From Euryodendron excelsum (lineage: Eukaryota; Streptophyta; Magnoliopsida; Ericales; Pentaphylacaceae), in contig CM065388.1 of the NCBI GenBank assembly GCA_033060915.1, positions 22,714,501-22,778,500 on the forward strand: 64,000 nucleotides of DNA, read 5' to 3'. The stretch's first letter is position 1; each line of letters opens with the position of its first letter. Made by a program: the position numbers and the translations under genes. A model generated the notes under the pieces. That model made no database searches and had not been told where the DNA came from. It was given only the letters and a program-made list of their open reading frames with translations. Of this stretch, positions 34,944 to 48,907 are shown in pieces.

Positions 34944-35105
34944 TGACAACTAGTATGTTAAAACATCAGCAATTTGAATTAATAATATAGTGAAGAGAAT
35001 TTTAAGAGAAGATATTACATAACAAAATTTGATAGGATATTTGTTTAAAATTCTCTTCACTACATCACAAATTTAAGTTACTAATATATTAACATAACAC
35101 GTGTC
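34944..35105. repeat. Fold-back hairpin repeat
   Basis: An imperfect inverted repeat of about 50 bp per arm. The inner 18 bases TAGTGAAGAGAATTTTAA are perfect, with the mate at about 35046-35063. Probably a fold-back MITE; a structured transcript is also possible. Confidence 0.6.
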
Positions 35106-38100
35106 CTTATTTATTAAGAATTACTATCGAACACTCAATTCTACCTAATCATTATACTTTTTTCATAAAATACCATTGTTGTCCCTCCCGAGCGGAAAAA
35201 AATATTTGCACAGTGCGGACTTTGTATTTAGAGCCAATCAAATATAAGCATCTTAAAATATCTGTGATAAGTAATGGCAAATCAATTGAGGAATTGTATG
35301 TATAAAACGTTCTCAACTAATGGGGTAATTCTAGATAAGTAAAATAAATATCTATTTGGTTGAGGCAAAAAGAGTCCAAAATTGAGAAAATATTATATGT
35401 TGAGGTGACATCACAAACTAATAAATAATAGTTTACTTCCTGCCTGACCTATTAAAATAAACAAAAAAAAAATTTTGTTTGAGCAAATCAATCCCAGGTA
35501 ATTAGTTAAAACAAAGCGAAGGTTGAGAAAAAAAAAAATTAAGACTTCATGTACCTGTTTTTCCAACTCAACTAAATGAGTAATAAAACATAATGTAGTT
35601 TAGTTAGTAAAATAAGGGACAATAAAAAGACGGTACGTAATATGTATGAGCTTAATATAATTTTTTTAAAATACAATAATAAAATTCGGTATAAAAATAC
35701 GAGAAGGTAAAAAATATGAATATATAATTATTCAGGTATTATATAAATATTAGTTAAAAAATAAGGACAAAAAATACTGTAACATTTATAAATAATTTCT
35801 TTTTATATATGTTAGTATATAGTATCTTTGTCTCATATATATATATATATATATATATTATTTTTTAAGATATATTACTAACAAACAGCTAAATTAATAA
35901 CAAATAGTATGTAGTATTTTTGTCTCATATATATTATTTTTCAAAATATATTACTAACAAATAGTTAAATTAAAGTGGTAGATATATAAATTTTATTATT
36001 TCAATAGTTGATATCAGAATGGGTTAATTTAATATATTGAGTATTGATAAGAAGCTATATAAAAATATATTAATAATTTAAATATATATAGTATTAAAAA
36101 AGTATCTCACACATCATGAGTTATATAAGCTTTTTTAATAATTGATAAAGTTGAATGAGTTTAATGATCAATAATTTTACTATTATAATTATATATTAAG
36201 TCTTGAATTAATAATATGCTAAAATTATATTAAATTTTTAATCAATTTTTTTTAAAGTATAATACTCAAAATGTTTGATAAATATATTGCACGATCCAAC
36301 TCAAAAAAAATATTTTTTTATTAAATTCGAGATCTAGATAAAAAATAAAAAAAATTATTTATACATACATATATATTATATGAATATTACCAGTATTTAC
36401 TAATTAGATTGTGGTATTCCATCTTCACATATATATTTTCGTTCTTGCGCGTGAAAGGTAGGGTCCACTACAAAAAGTGTGACGCCGTTCTCGACGGAAG
36501 TTCTGAACTCTCAAGTCACTGCTTCGAGGCCGACCCATTCAGCTTTATTGCACTTTAACGGGGATTGACCCCAAAATTGACGCCGTTAACTTCGCAGTAA
36601 AGCCCATAAATTACGCTAGGATACTGTCCTCTTTTTTTCTCTCTCTAAAAAGTTTTTGTCTCCTCTTTCTAAGTACTCAGATTCTCATGCGGGACCCAGT
36701 GGGGGCAACGGCTACTTTGTACACCTCATCTGCCAATCTGTACGAAGTGTCTGTTTTGGCAACATTTCGTACACGTGGCGATTAATACGCTCCTAGGTCA
36801 AACAGTGTCCCACGCACTGCGCGTGAGAAGCGTCCCCCTCCGAAAACCTTTTTTTGTTCCATTAAGCCGCTGGGCACTCAGAAAAAAATATTTAATGTAA
36901 CGGTGGTGTTACGTTATTATTGTTGACGTAGTATCATAAATTAATAAAATTTATCTATGTATGTATTATGTGATGAAATGTCATATTAGTTAATGAGGTA
37001 GTGTGAATAAAATATCTTAACTAACTCCTTAATTTTAGGTGATAAGAATAAAAATTATATTTTAATACATTTTTATTAACTTGTGATACTGCATCAACAT
37101 GATAACATAACATCACTATTACACTGAATATTTTCTCGACACCCAGAGCGCGTGGGTTGGGGCAAATCCGTATATTCGGAATATAACATAGGCAAACATG
37201 TAGTCTCGTAACGCACTAAAACTAAAACGGGGCGGCGACTGGGGCGGTTACGTGGTCAGAAAACGTTAGGAGCTGTCGCTTTTAGTTCCACATTCCTTTT
37301 TGTTTAATGCAATTTTTTAATAAAAATTAATAAAATAAAATTTTTATTAAAGTGAAACCTCTTTTTGCCCCAAAAGTATTATCTATTACTTTTTTGCCCT
37401 AATGATTCAACTTCTTTGTTTTTTTGTTTCTTTTTTTTTTTTTCAACCTTTGCTTTTATAATAATTTTGTCACTTTATCCCTAGTTCAAGATATTAAAAT
37501 TTGAATTTCATTCTTATTCATATTAACTTTAAAGCCTTCAAGGAGGGATAAAGTATCAAAATCATTATAAAAAAAAGGAAAGCAAAGGTGCTCCATTGTA
37601 TTATGGAGGAAGCATAATTACGTACAAGGTTAGCAATAACATTTTCTCTTTATTCTTTCTGCTCACCCGCGAAAAATAAATAGATAATATCTAGCTTATA
37701 TGTAGTTTTGGTAAGTTGAATTTTGTTTTTTTTTTATATTACTTTTGTTCATCAATTCGACATTTTTAGTGAGTTTAACAATAAGTCATTTGAAGATTTA
37801 TAGTTTATGAAACAAAAACAATAACTTCTGACTTATCCCAGTTGAGTTGTATTTTGGATGGCAACTACTTTATGGACAACGGAATGCTCTGAATAGCTAA
37901 ACACTTTGGATGCTTAAATGTTATGGATGGTCGAAAATTGGACTTTGTCAGGCTGTGACATTAAAATGTTAGGCTTAAGGACACCTTGGATCCTGATAAA
38001 ACTTAGAGAGATGCCCCTTGAATTTGTACCTGTCTCAATATTTTGTTAGTAATATTGACCTAAACTCCACAACTGTTGTGGTTAACGTCTCATTTTTTAC

Positions 38101-39885
38101 ACAAGTAGTCTTAAGGCTCAAGGCCAAAACATAAACCCTAAGATTAGGAAATTCATCCATGTAATAAATCTCAAATAATTTGGACAAAAGGCTGTTAAGT
38201 TGAGTTGAGCTGAGCATATAAAAGATTTGACTCCAGTTAGATTTGCCATAAGAAGAAAAAAAAAATCCTTCAAGATGATGAAAACAACACATAACGATGA
38301 TATATAAATAAACTAGCATTTATGCCACACGTATGCGTGTATAAATATAAATAGGTACTCCATAATGGAGAGAAGTTGTTATCTGAATGCGGGAAGGTGA
38401 TTAAACTAATACATGACATTTTCGCCCTTATGTTATGAAGGTTAATGTGTAATTGATTTATTTTTAAAAGATATTTTTAACATTAAAAATATTAGCACAA
38501 CATTTGACGGGACAACAACACGGTGTTCTCCCCTTATATGTTAACATAGATAGAAGTTAAAAACTTTTTAAGTAATTAGGATTCAGGGCCTTGAAAACAT
38601 TCTGCAAATATTATGTATATTTGCTAGAGACAAAAGTTCATTTCAAGAAGAAAGCAACGTATAACAATGATACGTAACTAAAGGTTGAAAAGAATAGGGA
38701 TCATTGAGATGGCACCAAAATTTGTCCAACTCAATCATGTCTTTTAGCAATGTGAACTTGACTGAAATTGTTCCTAAACTCCTAACTTTTACATAGATTG
38801 CTTAACAAGCTTCCCTTAAAACTCTAATATTTTCATAATCTAAAAAATGACCTATATCATAATTAATATTACTTGCCATAAGATAATAATGTCCTTCAAA
38901 TGGGTGTCACTTTTCGTTAGGATGCTATTAATACAAAAAAACGTCAAGTGGTAAGGCAATAAATTTGGAATAGTCAACCCTATTAAATTGTGAGATATGA
39001 TGTTTTATTACATTAGCACATTAATTTGTTGCAAATGGTGAGACTTTTAAGGATAAACACCAAATAAAAAATTTGATAGGTATGAATACTTAAAAAAACA
39101 CAACACTAGCTAATCACTTGACATTTTGCATATTGTCCAATTTTCCAGTGGCACTAAAAAAAAAAAAAAAATCACCTTCATGATTCTATTATCAGTTTTT
39201 TTTGGTGCAAATTTTTATCCAAAAATTGATATCCTTACCATTGCACTACAATGGAAGTGACAAGTCAAGCAATTTTGGGTAGGACGTTGGTAGATATTGA
39301 AGAAAAAAGGGGTATATTGAGAAATAAGAAAAACCTAGAGGCAAGAGAGTATAAGATGCAAGTTGGCAAAAGCTTCATTTCCTCCACTTCACTCCTTTCT
39401 TGGCCAACCTTTCCTTCTTTATAGTTCTTTCATTGAACAGAACAGGAAAAACCTAAATTTCTAGAAGGAAATTTATTGAACACTATATCTTTTACTAAGT
39501 GGAAATTATTAACACTAATTGGTAATAGATCAAAAAAAGAATAGGCAACATGTTTGATTAATTAAATAAAAAAAAATACCATGCATTCTCAAAAATCTGT
39601 CTACAATGTGAACAGCTCTTCACACTTCTCTCCAATAAATTGGCCTTCCCTTGTGTTTCTTCTCATTAGGTCGGTCTCTGTCTCTCTCTCTCTGTCTCTC
39701 TTTCTCTCTCTCTCTCTCTCTGTGTGGCTTTATTGCTGTAGAGATTGAGACCACTCTCGCCTTTCCTCTCCTCACATTCATCCTTCAAAGACTCTTTCTT
39801 TGAAACTGTCAAGAAAACCCAGAAGTATCCGCAATCCTATAGGTTCAGAACTGATTAGAAGTGAGAGATTGTCATTGCAAAACTG
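35106..39885. other. Intergenic region upstream of the XTH gene
   Basis: No gene is supported. It holds (AT)n at 35835-35858, the fold-back MITE at 36870-37145, and a dispersed repeat at about 38970-39080 similar to 34745-34860. The last 250 bases contain a CT-rich run (39670-39722), a frequent feature of plant core promoters and 5' UTRs, so the XTH transcript probably starts near 39730 (inference). Confidence 0.5.
36870..37145. mobile_element. Fold-back MITE with long inverted repeats
   Basis: The left arm begins CTGGGCACTCAG and runs through AATGTAACGGTGGTGTTACG. The right arm, inverted, begins CTGGGTGTCGAG and runs through CAGTGTAATAGTGATGTTATG. The arms are about 70 bp each around an AT-rich loop. 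The inner part of one arm recurs at 31938-31985. No sure target duplication. Confidence 0.65.
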
Positions 39886-40850
39886 ATGGATTTTCATCTG
39901 GGTTTCGTTGTGATATGCTCTGTTCTTGTTTTGGCTTCTGGGTCTTCAGGAAATCTGCCTATCCTATCGTTTGATGAAGGGTATTCACAGCTTTTTGGAG
40001 ATGACAATCTCATGGTCCTCAGGGATGGGAAATCAGTTCACCTCTCTCTAGATGAACGAACAGGTCATCCTTTACATGCTTTCTTCTACTTTTCTTTTTT
40101 CATTTGATTGGTTCTTTGTAATATTTCCTTAGTTTTTTTAAGGTTTCTAACAGTGGATTTTGGGTTTGTATAGGCTCTGGATTTGTGTCTCAAGACCTTT
40201 ACCTTCATGGATTCTTCAGTGCTACTATCAAACTGCCTGCAGATTACACTGCTGGTGTTGTTGTTGCATTTTATGTGAGTAAAATTGATTTTGATTATAT
40301 TGTCAATAATTAATCATATTACCGGTCAAAATTTCTTTCTTGGGAGTTAATATTTTGAATTATCCTTGAAAAATCTGATCAAACCCCTCACACTCGGATG
40401 GGTCTGACAAACTTCTTCTCCAAGTTGGTTTCTTTTCTTTTTTAAAAAAAAAAAAAAACAAACTGATCAAATTGATGAGAGTCTGTCATATTTCTTGTAT
40501 GTTTCTTGCTTTTTTCTTCAATGTAAAACTATGTTTATGTATTAGACAAGGATGTATAATCGTTTTAAACTTACACAAAAAGAAATTTATGAAAATAATC
40601 ACACCCGATAGGGTTCTTGCAGAGTTCTTGATATCTTTTCTGGTTTAATGAAATTTATTTGGGATACCCGATTGAATTGGTATCACCCCGATGTATTGGT
40701 AGATTGATTTCTCATTCTCCAGTTGAAAATTTTATCAATCCAACCATACCCATGTTGGTATTTTGCATAATTAAATCAATTACACCCAGATAGATTCTTA
40801 CAACTTTCTTCATTTTGTAGTTAAGATTTTTGATCAGCCAAATCAACCCT

Positions 40851-40891
<41 letters not shown>

Positions 40892-42534
40892 ACAACCACA
40901 CAGAGTTAATCTGTTTCTTGTGATTACAGATGTCAAATGGAGACATGTATGAGAAAAACCATGATGAACTAGACTTTGAATTCTTGGGAAACATCAGGGG
41001 CAAAAACTGGAGAATTCAGACCAATGTTTATGGCAATGGAAGCACTAGTATTGGCAGAGAAGAGAGATGTGGCCTATGGTTTGATCCTTCTGAAGATTTC
41101 CATCAGTACAGTATTCTCTGGACTGAGAATCAGATCATGTAAGGGAAAAACAATACCTTCTAAAACAGCTATGCCTTTTTTTGGTTTTATGCTTTTGATA
41201 ATACTTTTAAGCTCTGCAACAACCTCTAATACTGTTTCTTCACTTTTCTTATTTAACTTAGCCTGAATCTGATAATATCTCATGAACTGTTGTGAGGTTT
41301 TACTATTTTTAGGGCTTTTTTTTTTACGTGATGTACCTGTTTTAGGATTGAGACATGCTTTCTGTTTGCAGGAAGTTTGTGCTGGAATTGCTCTGTTTTG
41401 TTGAATTATTACGTCCCCTGTTTTGTTAGAGATCCTTTTAATTATTGGACTTATTGGAAGTTAGAAGCATTTTTTACTCTCTGTAATTTGGTGACCCATA
41501 TGCTATTTAAAGGGAGGGAGAGAGAGCTTTATATAGTCCATTTTGAGTATTTTAATCTCCCTATTATCGCGTACTCTTATTAAACTTAGAGAGGTTTCAC
41601 TATTGTTGTAATGGGGTTCTCTAGTTTTGTAGCTCGGTCCAAAATCTATATGCATATGAATTTGGATTGTAACAATATATTTGATATTAGGTGTCGAACA
41701 GTATCTAGTATAGAAGTCTCGATGGAACTTCCACATATGAGAACTTTTGGTTGAGCAATTATGCATGGATCTTCTGTCCTCTTTAACAGTTCTTTTTTTT
41801 GTTTTTCTGTAATTCCATTTTAGGATCCAACAATAAATTACTGGCATGAGCTCTGTTTTTCTCCATGGAGAATCAGACCATAGAATTATTAAACTGAGGC
41901 TTTACCTTTTGAAACCTTTTTGTGCTTTATAATCTATTGAAGTTCTATAAAGTGAAAGAGAGTGAAACAGAGTTTCTTGTTTCTTGATGTTAATTCTGTT
42001 TAGTTTGTTTTTGTGCTTTTATTTTGCTGCAGTTTTTACGTTGACGATGTTCCCATAAGAGAGATCAAAAGGACAGAAGCAATGGGTGGGGACTTTCCAT
42101 CCAAGCCAATGTCTTTGTATGCCACAATATGGGATGGTTCCAACTGGGCTACAAATGGTGGGAGATACAAAGTCAATTACAAATATGCCCCTTATATTGC
42201 CGAATTCTCGGACTTTGTCCTTCACGGCTGTGCGGTCGACCCAATTGAGCAGTCATCCAAATGTGACCGTGCCCCGAATTCCAAATCCATCCTTGCTGGT
42301 ATCACACCTAATCAGCGAGCCAAAATGGAGAATTTCAGGAAGAAGCATATGCAATACTCCTATTGCTATGACCGGACTCGATACAAGGTTCCCCCACCTG
42401 AATGTGTGATTGATGCCCAGGAAGCTGATCGGCTCCGAGGTTTTGATCCGGTTACATTCGGAGGAGTTCGTCACCACCACGGGAAACGACACCGCCGGAA
42501 CCGATCAAGCCGGGCTGAGGCAACTGCTATTTGA
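39886..42534 (+). CDS. XTH: Xyloglucan endotransglucosylase/hydrolase (XTH27/28-like), four exons
   Basis: Secreted cell-wall GH16 enzyme that cuts xyloglucan and re-joins it to another chain, or hydrolyses it. Exons 39886-40063, 40174-40274, 40930-41138 and 42033-42534 are all bounded by GT..AG and give 329 residues, a normal family length. Residues 1-22 form a hydrophobic signal peptide. The catalytic segment [10 protein letters not shown] spans residues 104-113, with Glu106 as nucleophile and Glu110 as acid/base; Leu107 replaces the more common Ile. An N-glycosylation site NGS follows at 129-131. The C-terminal XET region has [17 protein letters not shown] and [11 protein letters not shown], then a basic [11 protein letters not shown] tail. 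The long C terminus and overall match point to the Arabidopsis XTH27-30 group (group III). No frame breaks. Confidence 0.95.
40854..40890 (+). repeat. (CT)n microsatellite in XTH intron 2
   Basis: An uninterrupted CT dinucleotide run of about 18 units, 40 bases before the exon 3 acceptor at 40929. It forms a very long pyrimidine stretch close to the splice site. Confidence 0.9.
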
Positions 42535-42828
42535 GAAGGCTGTAATTACTATATCTGCATGTGGGTATTACCGTCATCTTTCTTTCCTTTGAGTTTGATA
42601 TTTGTTGGGTCAGTCTTTATTTTCCTGTGTATAGAGAAAGGGTGAGACAGAGAGCATAGATTTATTGAGGGTGACAGGATTTTTACATTTTGAGTCATGA
42701 TCATGAAGGGGTATGTATATATAACGTTCCTATTAGGTTCCAGCCATCTTCTCATTGATGTTGTCTTTGGCTTTGGATAAATTGAATTTGGTGATGATTT
42801 CTGTACTATGGCACACCCTCGTGGTTTT

Positions 42829-42834
42829 AATAAA
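42829..42834 (+). terminator. Likely polyadenylation signal of the XTH gene
   Basis: AATAAA lies about 295 bases after the XTH stop codon in a T/A-rich 3' UTR, a normal distance for plants. No experimental support. Confidence 0.5.
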
Positions 42835-42840
42835 TATATA

Positions 42841-45193
42841 TTAATTAGCCTATGGAGTTATTAATATATATATATATACAGATATATATGTTTTGTTGGG
42901 GCATGGTGTTTTCAATTTTCAATGGGTTTGGTATTGTACAGCATGTTTGTTCAAGAGCATGTTTGTATTGTATCCTCTCCAAAATTTAGGGCCTGTTGGT
43001 CTCATTAAGTCTGTAAGGTCAGAGTCTGTCATATTTTAAGGACATTTTGTCAACGGCTAATTGGAATCCTAAGCTGTCGGATGTGACAGCTAGTAGCATT
43101 GTTGCAAGTAGCAGATGCTCTTCAGCTCAAATCTCAATCTTGCTGCTTTTTCTTCTTACAATGGAATAAGTCTCCGGCTAGGCGGATCCCGAACACGTCT
43201 ATTAAGTGGATTCATCTAATAGTCCCAAGCAAATCTATTGGATCCATCTTAGAGAATCTACCAAACAAGAAGGATAATGTAGTTCTTCAACAGTGCCATG
43301 GGATTAGAACTTAAGATTATTCTATGTTTTTATTTTCTTCTCTCTATAGTTTTAAGGAATATTCAAAGTAGATTAGTATAGATATTAAGTGGGAAAAAAA
43401 AAAAAAGGAAAATATAAAAAATAGGGTGATGAGTGATGAGTAATTTGAGGCTTGTTTTAAGGGACATTGGTTTCAAACTTTGAATGAATGGGGGGGCTTT
43501 CAACCTATTGAATCTGTTGGAGGGAGTTGCACATGTTGGGCATCATTTTTAGGGCAGTTAAGAGATTTATTCAATTATTCTTGCACATTGAAATGTGGAA
43601 AAACCCTCAGCTTTTCATGTAATCTATATAGGGAAATTCTAAATAAATGAATAACCAAGAAAATTGTGAATAAATATAGAGGGAGACTTTTAAAAATCTC
43701 ATGAATTTTTTTTTTTTTTTATTGAAAGCCATCATATGTGTGCTTTATTTGGTAAATCAAGTGAATAATGTTATTGCATCAGTTAAATTTGTTACAATGA
43801 CCCATTTTAGCCTCTTTTTTTTTGTTTTTTTCTTCCTTCAAATCATCTTTGATTAGGTGTGTTTTCCATTCATAGAAGTTGATAATTGTCAAATGGTTGA
43901 AATCAATTAAGCTTGATTTCAGTGCACTGCTTTGTCATTTTATAAAAAAATTATTGGTTCCAAACCTCGAGGGCAAATTTTCAGTACGACCATTTGCACT
44001 GTTCAACGGCTGCTATAATACGAAACTAACACCGGGGGGTGGGGGGGACGGTTTTAAATTGCTTTTCTCCCATTATTGTGATAATCGCACGTGAACACAA
44101 TAGTCATAGCTATTCTCAGTCACTACGGCGAGACAACAATAGCTTGAAAATGTTGGTAATAGCTTGAAATATAATTTGAGAAAAAATTTTGATCGAAAAG
44201 GAAATTTATATTTAAAAACTTGAAATTATCAGTCCTCCCCATCCTATAATTTGCCTAGAATAATTCAAGAATATCAGAAAAATACAAAAATTATCTGTAA
44301 TTATTGAGATATTAAAAAAATGTGAAATATACACGACAGAATCAGAATTCCATGGATTGACAAAAATATCAGAATAAATTCGGAAAATCTTCAAAAATGA
44401 GAAATAGAACCTGCTATTTCTGAGACCCTACAAGGTCTTTACCTGCTCGAATTGCCTAAGGGGGACCCCAAAGCTAGCCAATTCCTAGCTTAATACGGCC
44501 GCTTTTTGCAGTGGAATCTGTTGTGGGACAGCCTCAATAACCCTAATAGTTGTGGATGTTCATTTATATATATATATACACATATATGTAGGACATGTGG
44601 TACAGTAAGTTGTCTGGAAAAAGTTCCATATTAAAGTGCTTTCAACCAAAAAAGACAATTGAATAAACAGCATATGTTTAGTAGTGAGTAGTCCAAAACA
44701 TATCAAACAACCAAGCACCAGCCCCACCACTTTCCTTTTCCTTTTCTGGGTAAGTACACCATTTTCCTCTCCCACAAGGAGGTAAATGAGAATTTAACAG
44801 AACTCCACATAATTACCGCTAGATCGATCATCAGAATTTATATCATGTGGTGATCTAATATGGAGCCTGCTAATTGATGCCTTGTAATTTAGCTATTAAC
44901 AAAATAGGGTTCATAAATGTCCGGCTAAAATTCAGGTTCGGGAAGCTATCTTAGGATGGAGCTGGCTTAAATGAAGGCACAACAAACCTAAGGAACATAA
45001 CAACTCCATGTAATTTCAAACCTTATATGAGTGTTAATAGGAGGAGAACACAAATTTTCAAAATTCTCCTCACTGAAGAACGAACAAGGAAAAATGAATT
45101 CATCCTAGGTAATCAATACAACGGTTCGAACAAAGTTTGAACAATTATGATATTTTACATTAAAGAGGCTCTAGGAGTAGAACATCCAGCCCC
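42841..45193. other. Intergenic region between XTH and anthranilate synthase
   Basis: The two genes converge here. No gene is supported. It has short (AT)n runs near 42868-42890 and 44568-44586, and an A-rich run near 43394. Open frames up to 71 codons lack motifs. Confidence 0.6.
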
Positions 45194-48100
45194 CTAATGT
45201 TGAGATTCAGATTCCTTTCTCTCTATCAATTTGATAAAATTTTTAACAATCATCTTGCCTTCAGAGGTTATTATGCTTTCCGGATGGAACTGTACCCCCT
45301 GCATTCTCACAAAGTTACAAGAAATGAGTTATTTGTCAGGCCATAGTAAAGGTGGTTAACCAAAAAAACTGATAAACCATGCAAAAATTAGAGAAAAAAG
45401 AACACGTAATGCCAGAAGACAAGAACTGGGAAAATAGAACGAGAGCAACTACAATCCCGTGTAGCAAATTTTGCAACATAAGACGTACCAATATGTGTGT
45501 GCTTACTTCACGTGGGATATTATTTACAAACTAGTTTCAGGTTTCTACATCAGGGAAATCTCCAGGGGGTACCAACACTATAGGTATTATACACTGCAAT
45601 GCATTAACCTGAAATTAACATTTGCAACAGGAAATATGGAGCACCCCCTTATTTAGCTTTTTCACTATCGTTTTGCATGGTGAAATTCCTATCGATAAGC
45701 ATCTTCTTACTCAACAAGCATGATCGGGCACATGATACAACATAATATTAATGGGGTTCAAGAAATGATAATGTAGAAACCTAAACTCCAACCACACAAC
45801 ATTTCAACCCTCATTTACTTTCAAAGTACAGACTGCAGCCAAGCATACTTTAGTCACTCAAAATGAACTAGAACACTTGATTTCACCCATTACCTTAACA
45901 AGATAAAGCTTAATCCATAACAAATCGTTGACATTCACACAGTAAAACTAAGCAATCCTGAAAAGTTTTTGACAAGCATATGGGAGCAAAAGAGGAAGGA
46001 GCAATCACATGTACATCCTAGGGTTAACCTTTTTCAGTTAACATTTACCTAGCCAAAGACACTTACAGCTTCACCATCCCAAAAAAAGGATAGTGAAATT
46101 CTATAATTGCATGTACCATAAGTGAAAATGGAAAACAAAACTTACCGTTAGATGACTATAAATTTTGTGGCGAGCAGCCATTACCAGTCCATCCTCTGTC
46201 CATGCAGTTATCTCAAGTACTTCATGGGGAAAACTCTCCTTTTCAATCACAAGGCTATGATATCTACCAGCAGTGAAAGGGCTGAAAACAAATAAACAAG
46301 CCAACATATCAGTTGGTTATGCAAAGATTAACCTAATTTCCCACAATAATGGGTATTTGGGTTGACTTGTTAATTTCCCACAATAGTGGGTATTTAGTTG
46401 ATACCAAGTCAACTGAGAGGCAGGTTACACAAAAATGCATAAACACTTGACCAATCTGTTGTTTAAATTTCCACATAAAATAAGCCTGAGAAAGAGCTCA
46501 TCTAAAAGATAAATTACCAACAATTATATAGCTTTCAAATACATGGGTATATTGTCATCTAACTGTGACATATCCATTTAGTAAACAACAGGCTCCGAAG
46601 ATAGTCTAAACACATATGAGATATGATTAAACTTGATTAAAGAAAAATTATTGTTTTAAAAACAAAAAGAAAAATAAGTAAAAGCAATGTTACCTGGACT
46701 CTTCTAATATGTATAAGTACACGTTTTAGACACTTGACACTTGAACTCCCACACTCAGGAAAGGGTATGGGTATAGAAATTGTCAGATGTATTGTTGGAT
46801 TCTCCTAATAAATATGTTTAGTAATTTTAGTTTACCACATAAATATGCATAAAACTCTCATATTACGCATAATATGCTTTATATCACCTTGTAAATACTA
46901 TTTTATCCTAGAAAATAAAATAACTATATTAAAAAATATGATTATATCTATGTGTCCCCGTGTCCTAGGACATGAGAATTACATAAACCTGACACTTAGA
47001 CACAAACCCACACTCAACACCTGTACCCGAGTCTATGCAACATAGGATAAAAAAATACAAACCCTCAAAGGTTAAAGAAAGGGTGGGTATCAGCCATCCT
47101 CCCCGATGCAACTCAACAAACTCTAAATACCACAATTCAGCTCTATCAAAGGTCATATCTTCCAATGTCTACCCAATAATACCAACCACTATTTCTTTAG
47201 GGAAAGGATAGAAAATGAATAATTTGTTGATTTATAAAAAGAGGTGAAAAGGCTGAGAAGACAGCAAGGGACCCTAAACTTAAATGCTGATCACTCTTTC
47301 CTTACCCAACTCAACAAACTCTGAATACCACCATTCAGCTCTATCCAGGGTCACATCCTGCAATGTTGATGCAATAATACCACATACAATTTCTTTAGGA
47401 AATTAATAGAAAATGATGAATTTGTTAATTTATAAAAAGAGGTGAATGGCTGAGAAGGCAGTAAGGGAGCCTAGACTTAAAACACTGGATGATCAGAAAT
47501 AACAAAAATCCATGTGTACACACATTAACTTGCTAGGATAAGGCAAAGATTGCACAGTAGTGGAGCATTTTGACTATATCAAGGATGAAGACCAAAAATG
47601 TTAATAAATGAGAGTGAGATTAGGAAAAACCAGAAGAGTTAGTTTTGAATATGATTCAATGAAAATAAGGAGAACTTCAGTTAGAGAACTTCATAACTCT
47701 ATGAAAATAGACATTTTAGGTTTTCTGAGACAGTATAGAGCAGTAGATAAAGGAGCTACTAAAAATATGAATATCTAAGTTTGTGTAGGGTGAAGCAATG
47801 TCAACCAATGGTCTAATATTTCAAAAAGACAAATTGATTTACCTCTGGAAAACTCTCAAACCTTGCCAATTATTTTAATCTAACTCAATATGGAAGCCTG
47901 ACCATGAACAATATAGTTTGAATATAAGTAATAACCACTAACTCTATAAAGAGAAAAGAACCTACTTTGATAACCCCGTAAACAATCCATCTTCCTCACC
48001 CTCATTATGATACACAAGGGAACTTTTTCCATGCATGACACCATAAGGAGAACGCACGATCTTCCCTGCAAAACAATATCTCAAAATTATAAAGCAACAA

Positions 48101-48825
48101 ACTTAGCTAAAATACCCAAACCCTCCACCACCCACCCATATGGAGAAAAGAATGCTAAACAAGCCATAATCACAATATACGAAGGTTGTACCCACTGCAC
48201 AAAGCTCCCGCTATCCAGAAGGTCCAGCAGAGATGCTTTTAAATATCTTAAAATTTTTCTTAAGCTTATTTTTTCATCTCACAGTCTATGCAATAATGCA
48301 GAAATAACATAGAAAGCATATTATACATTACTGTAAAATAATTTTCTTTTTCAAAAATCAAACTCGACTCATCAAAGTCTTTGACTAATTTTTTAGATAA
48401 GTTGTACAAATCATGTTTACACAGCTTTTATTATTCACAGGATGTATTTTCGTTCAATCAAAAGTCATTAAGTGTTGTCCCACAACTTTAGCACTTACTC
48501 ATTACAAACCTATAAGTCCTTAGAGCATTGCCTTTAACTAGAATTATATGACTCTATGGATCTAGTCAGTAGGTATTATCTCACAATAGTTGTAGGCGAC
48601 CTTAGAGGCCGCAGGTGTATGTGTATCCTCTAGAAAGTATAATAGTGACTTAGTGATTACCGAACTAAGCAAAGAGCGAAATGGAGAGGATCAATGGCAG
48701 CCCAAGAGAGAGAGACCAGAGAACGGGAGAGGCAATGAGAGTTCGCTAGAACTCTCAATGCCTTGATGATGCTCTTGGCAACTGATGGAATGATTGTGTG
48801 ATGGTGTGTTGTTAGGAGAGGTTTT

Positions 48826-48907
<82 letters not shown>

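Noticed and set aside
41377..41583. ORF in XTH intron 3
   Set aside because: The exon structure with GT..AG junctions explains the gene; the intronic frame has no motif.
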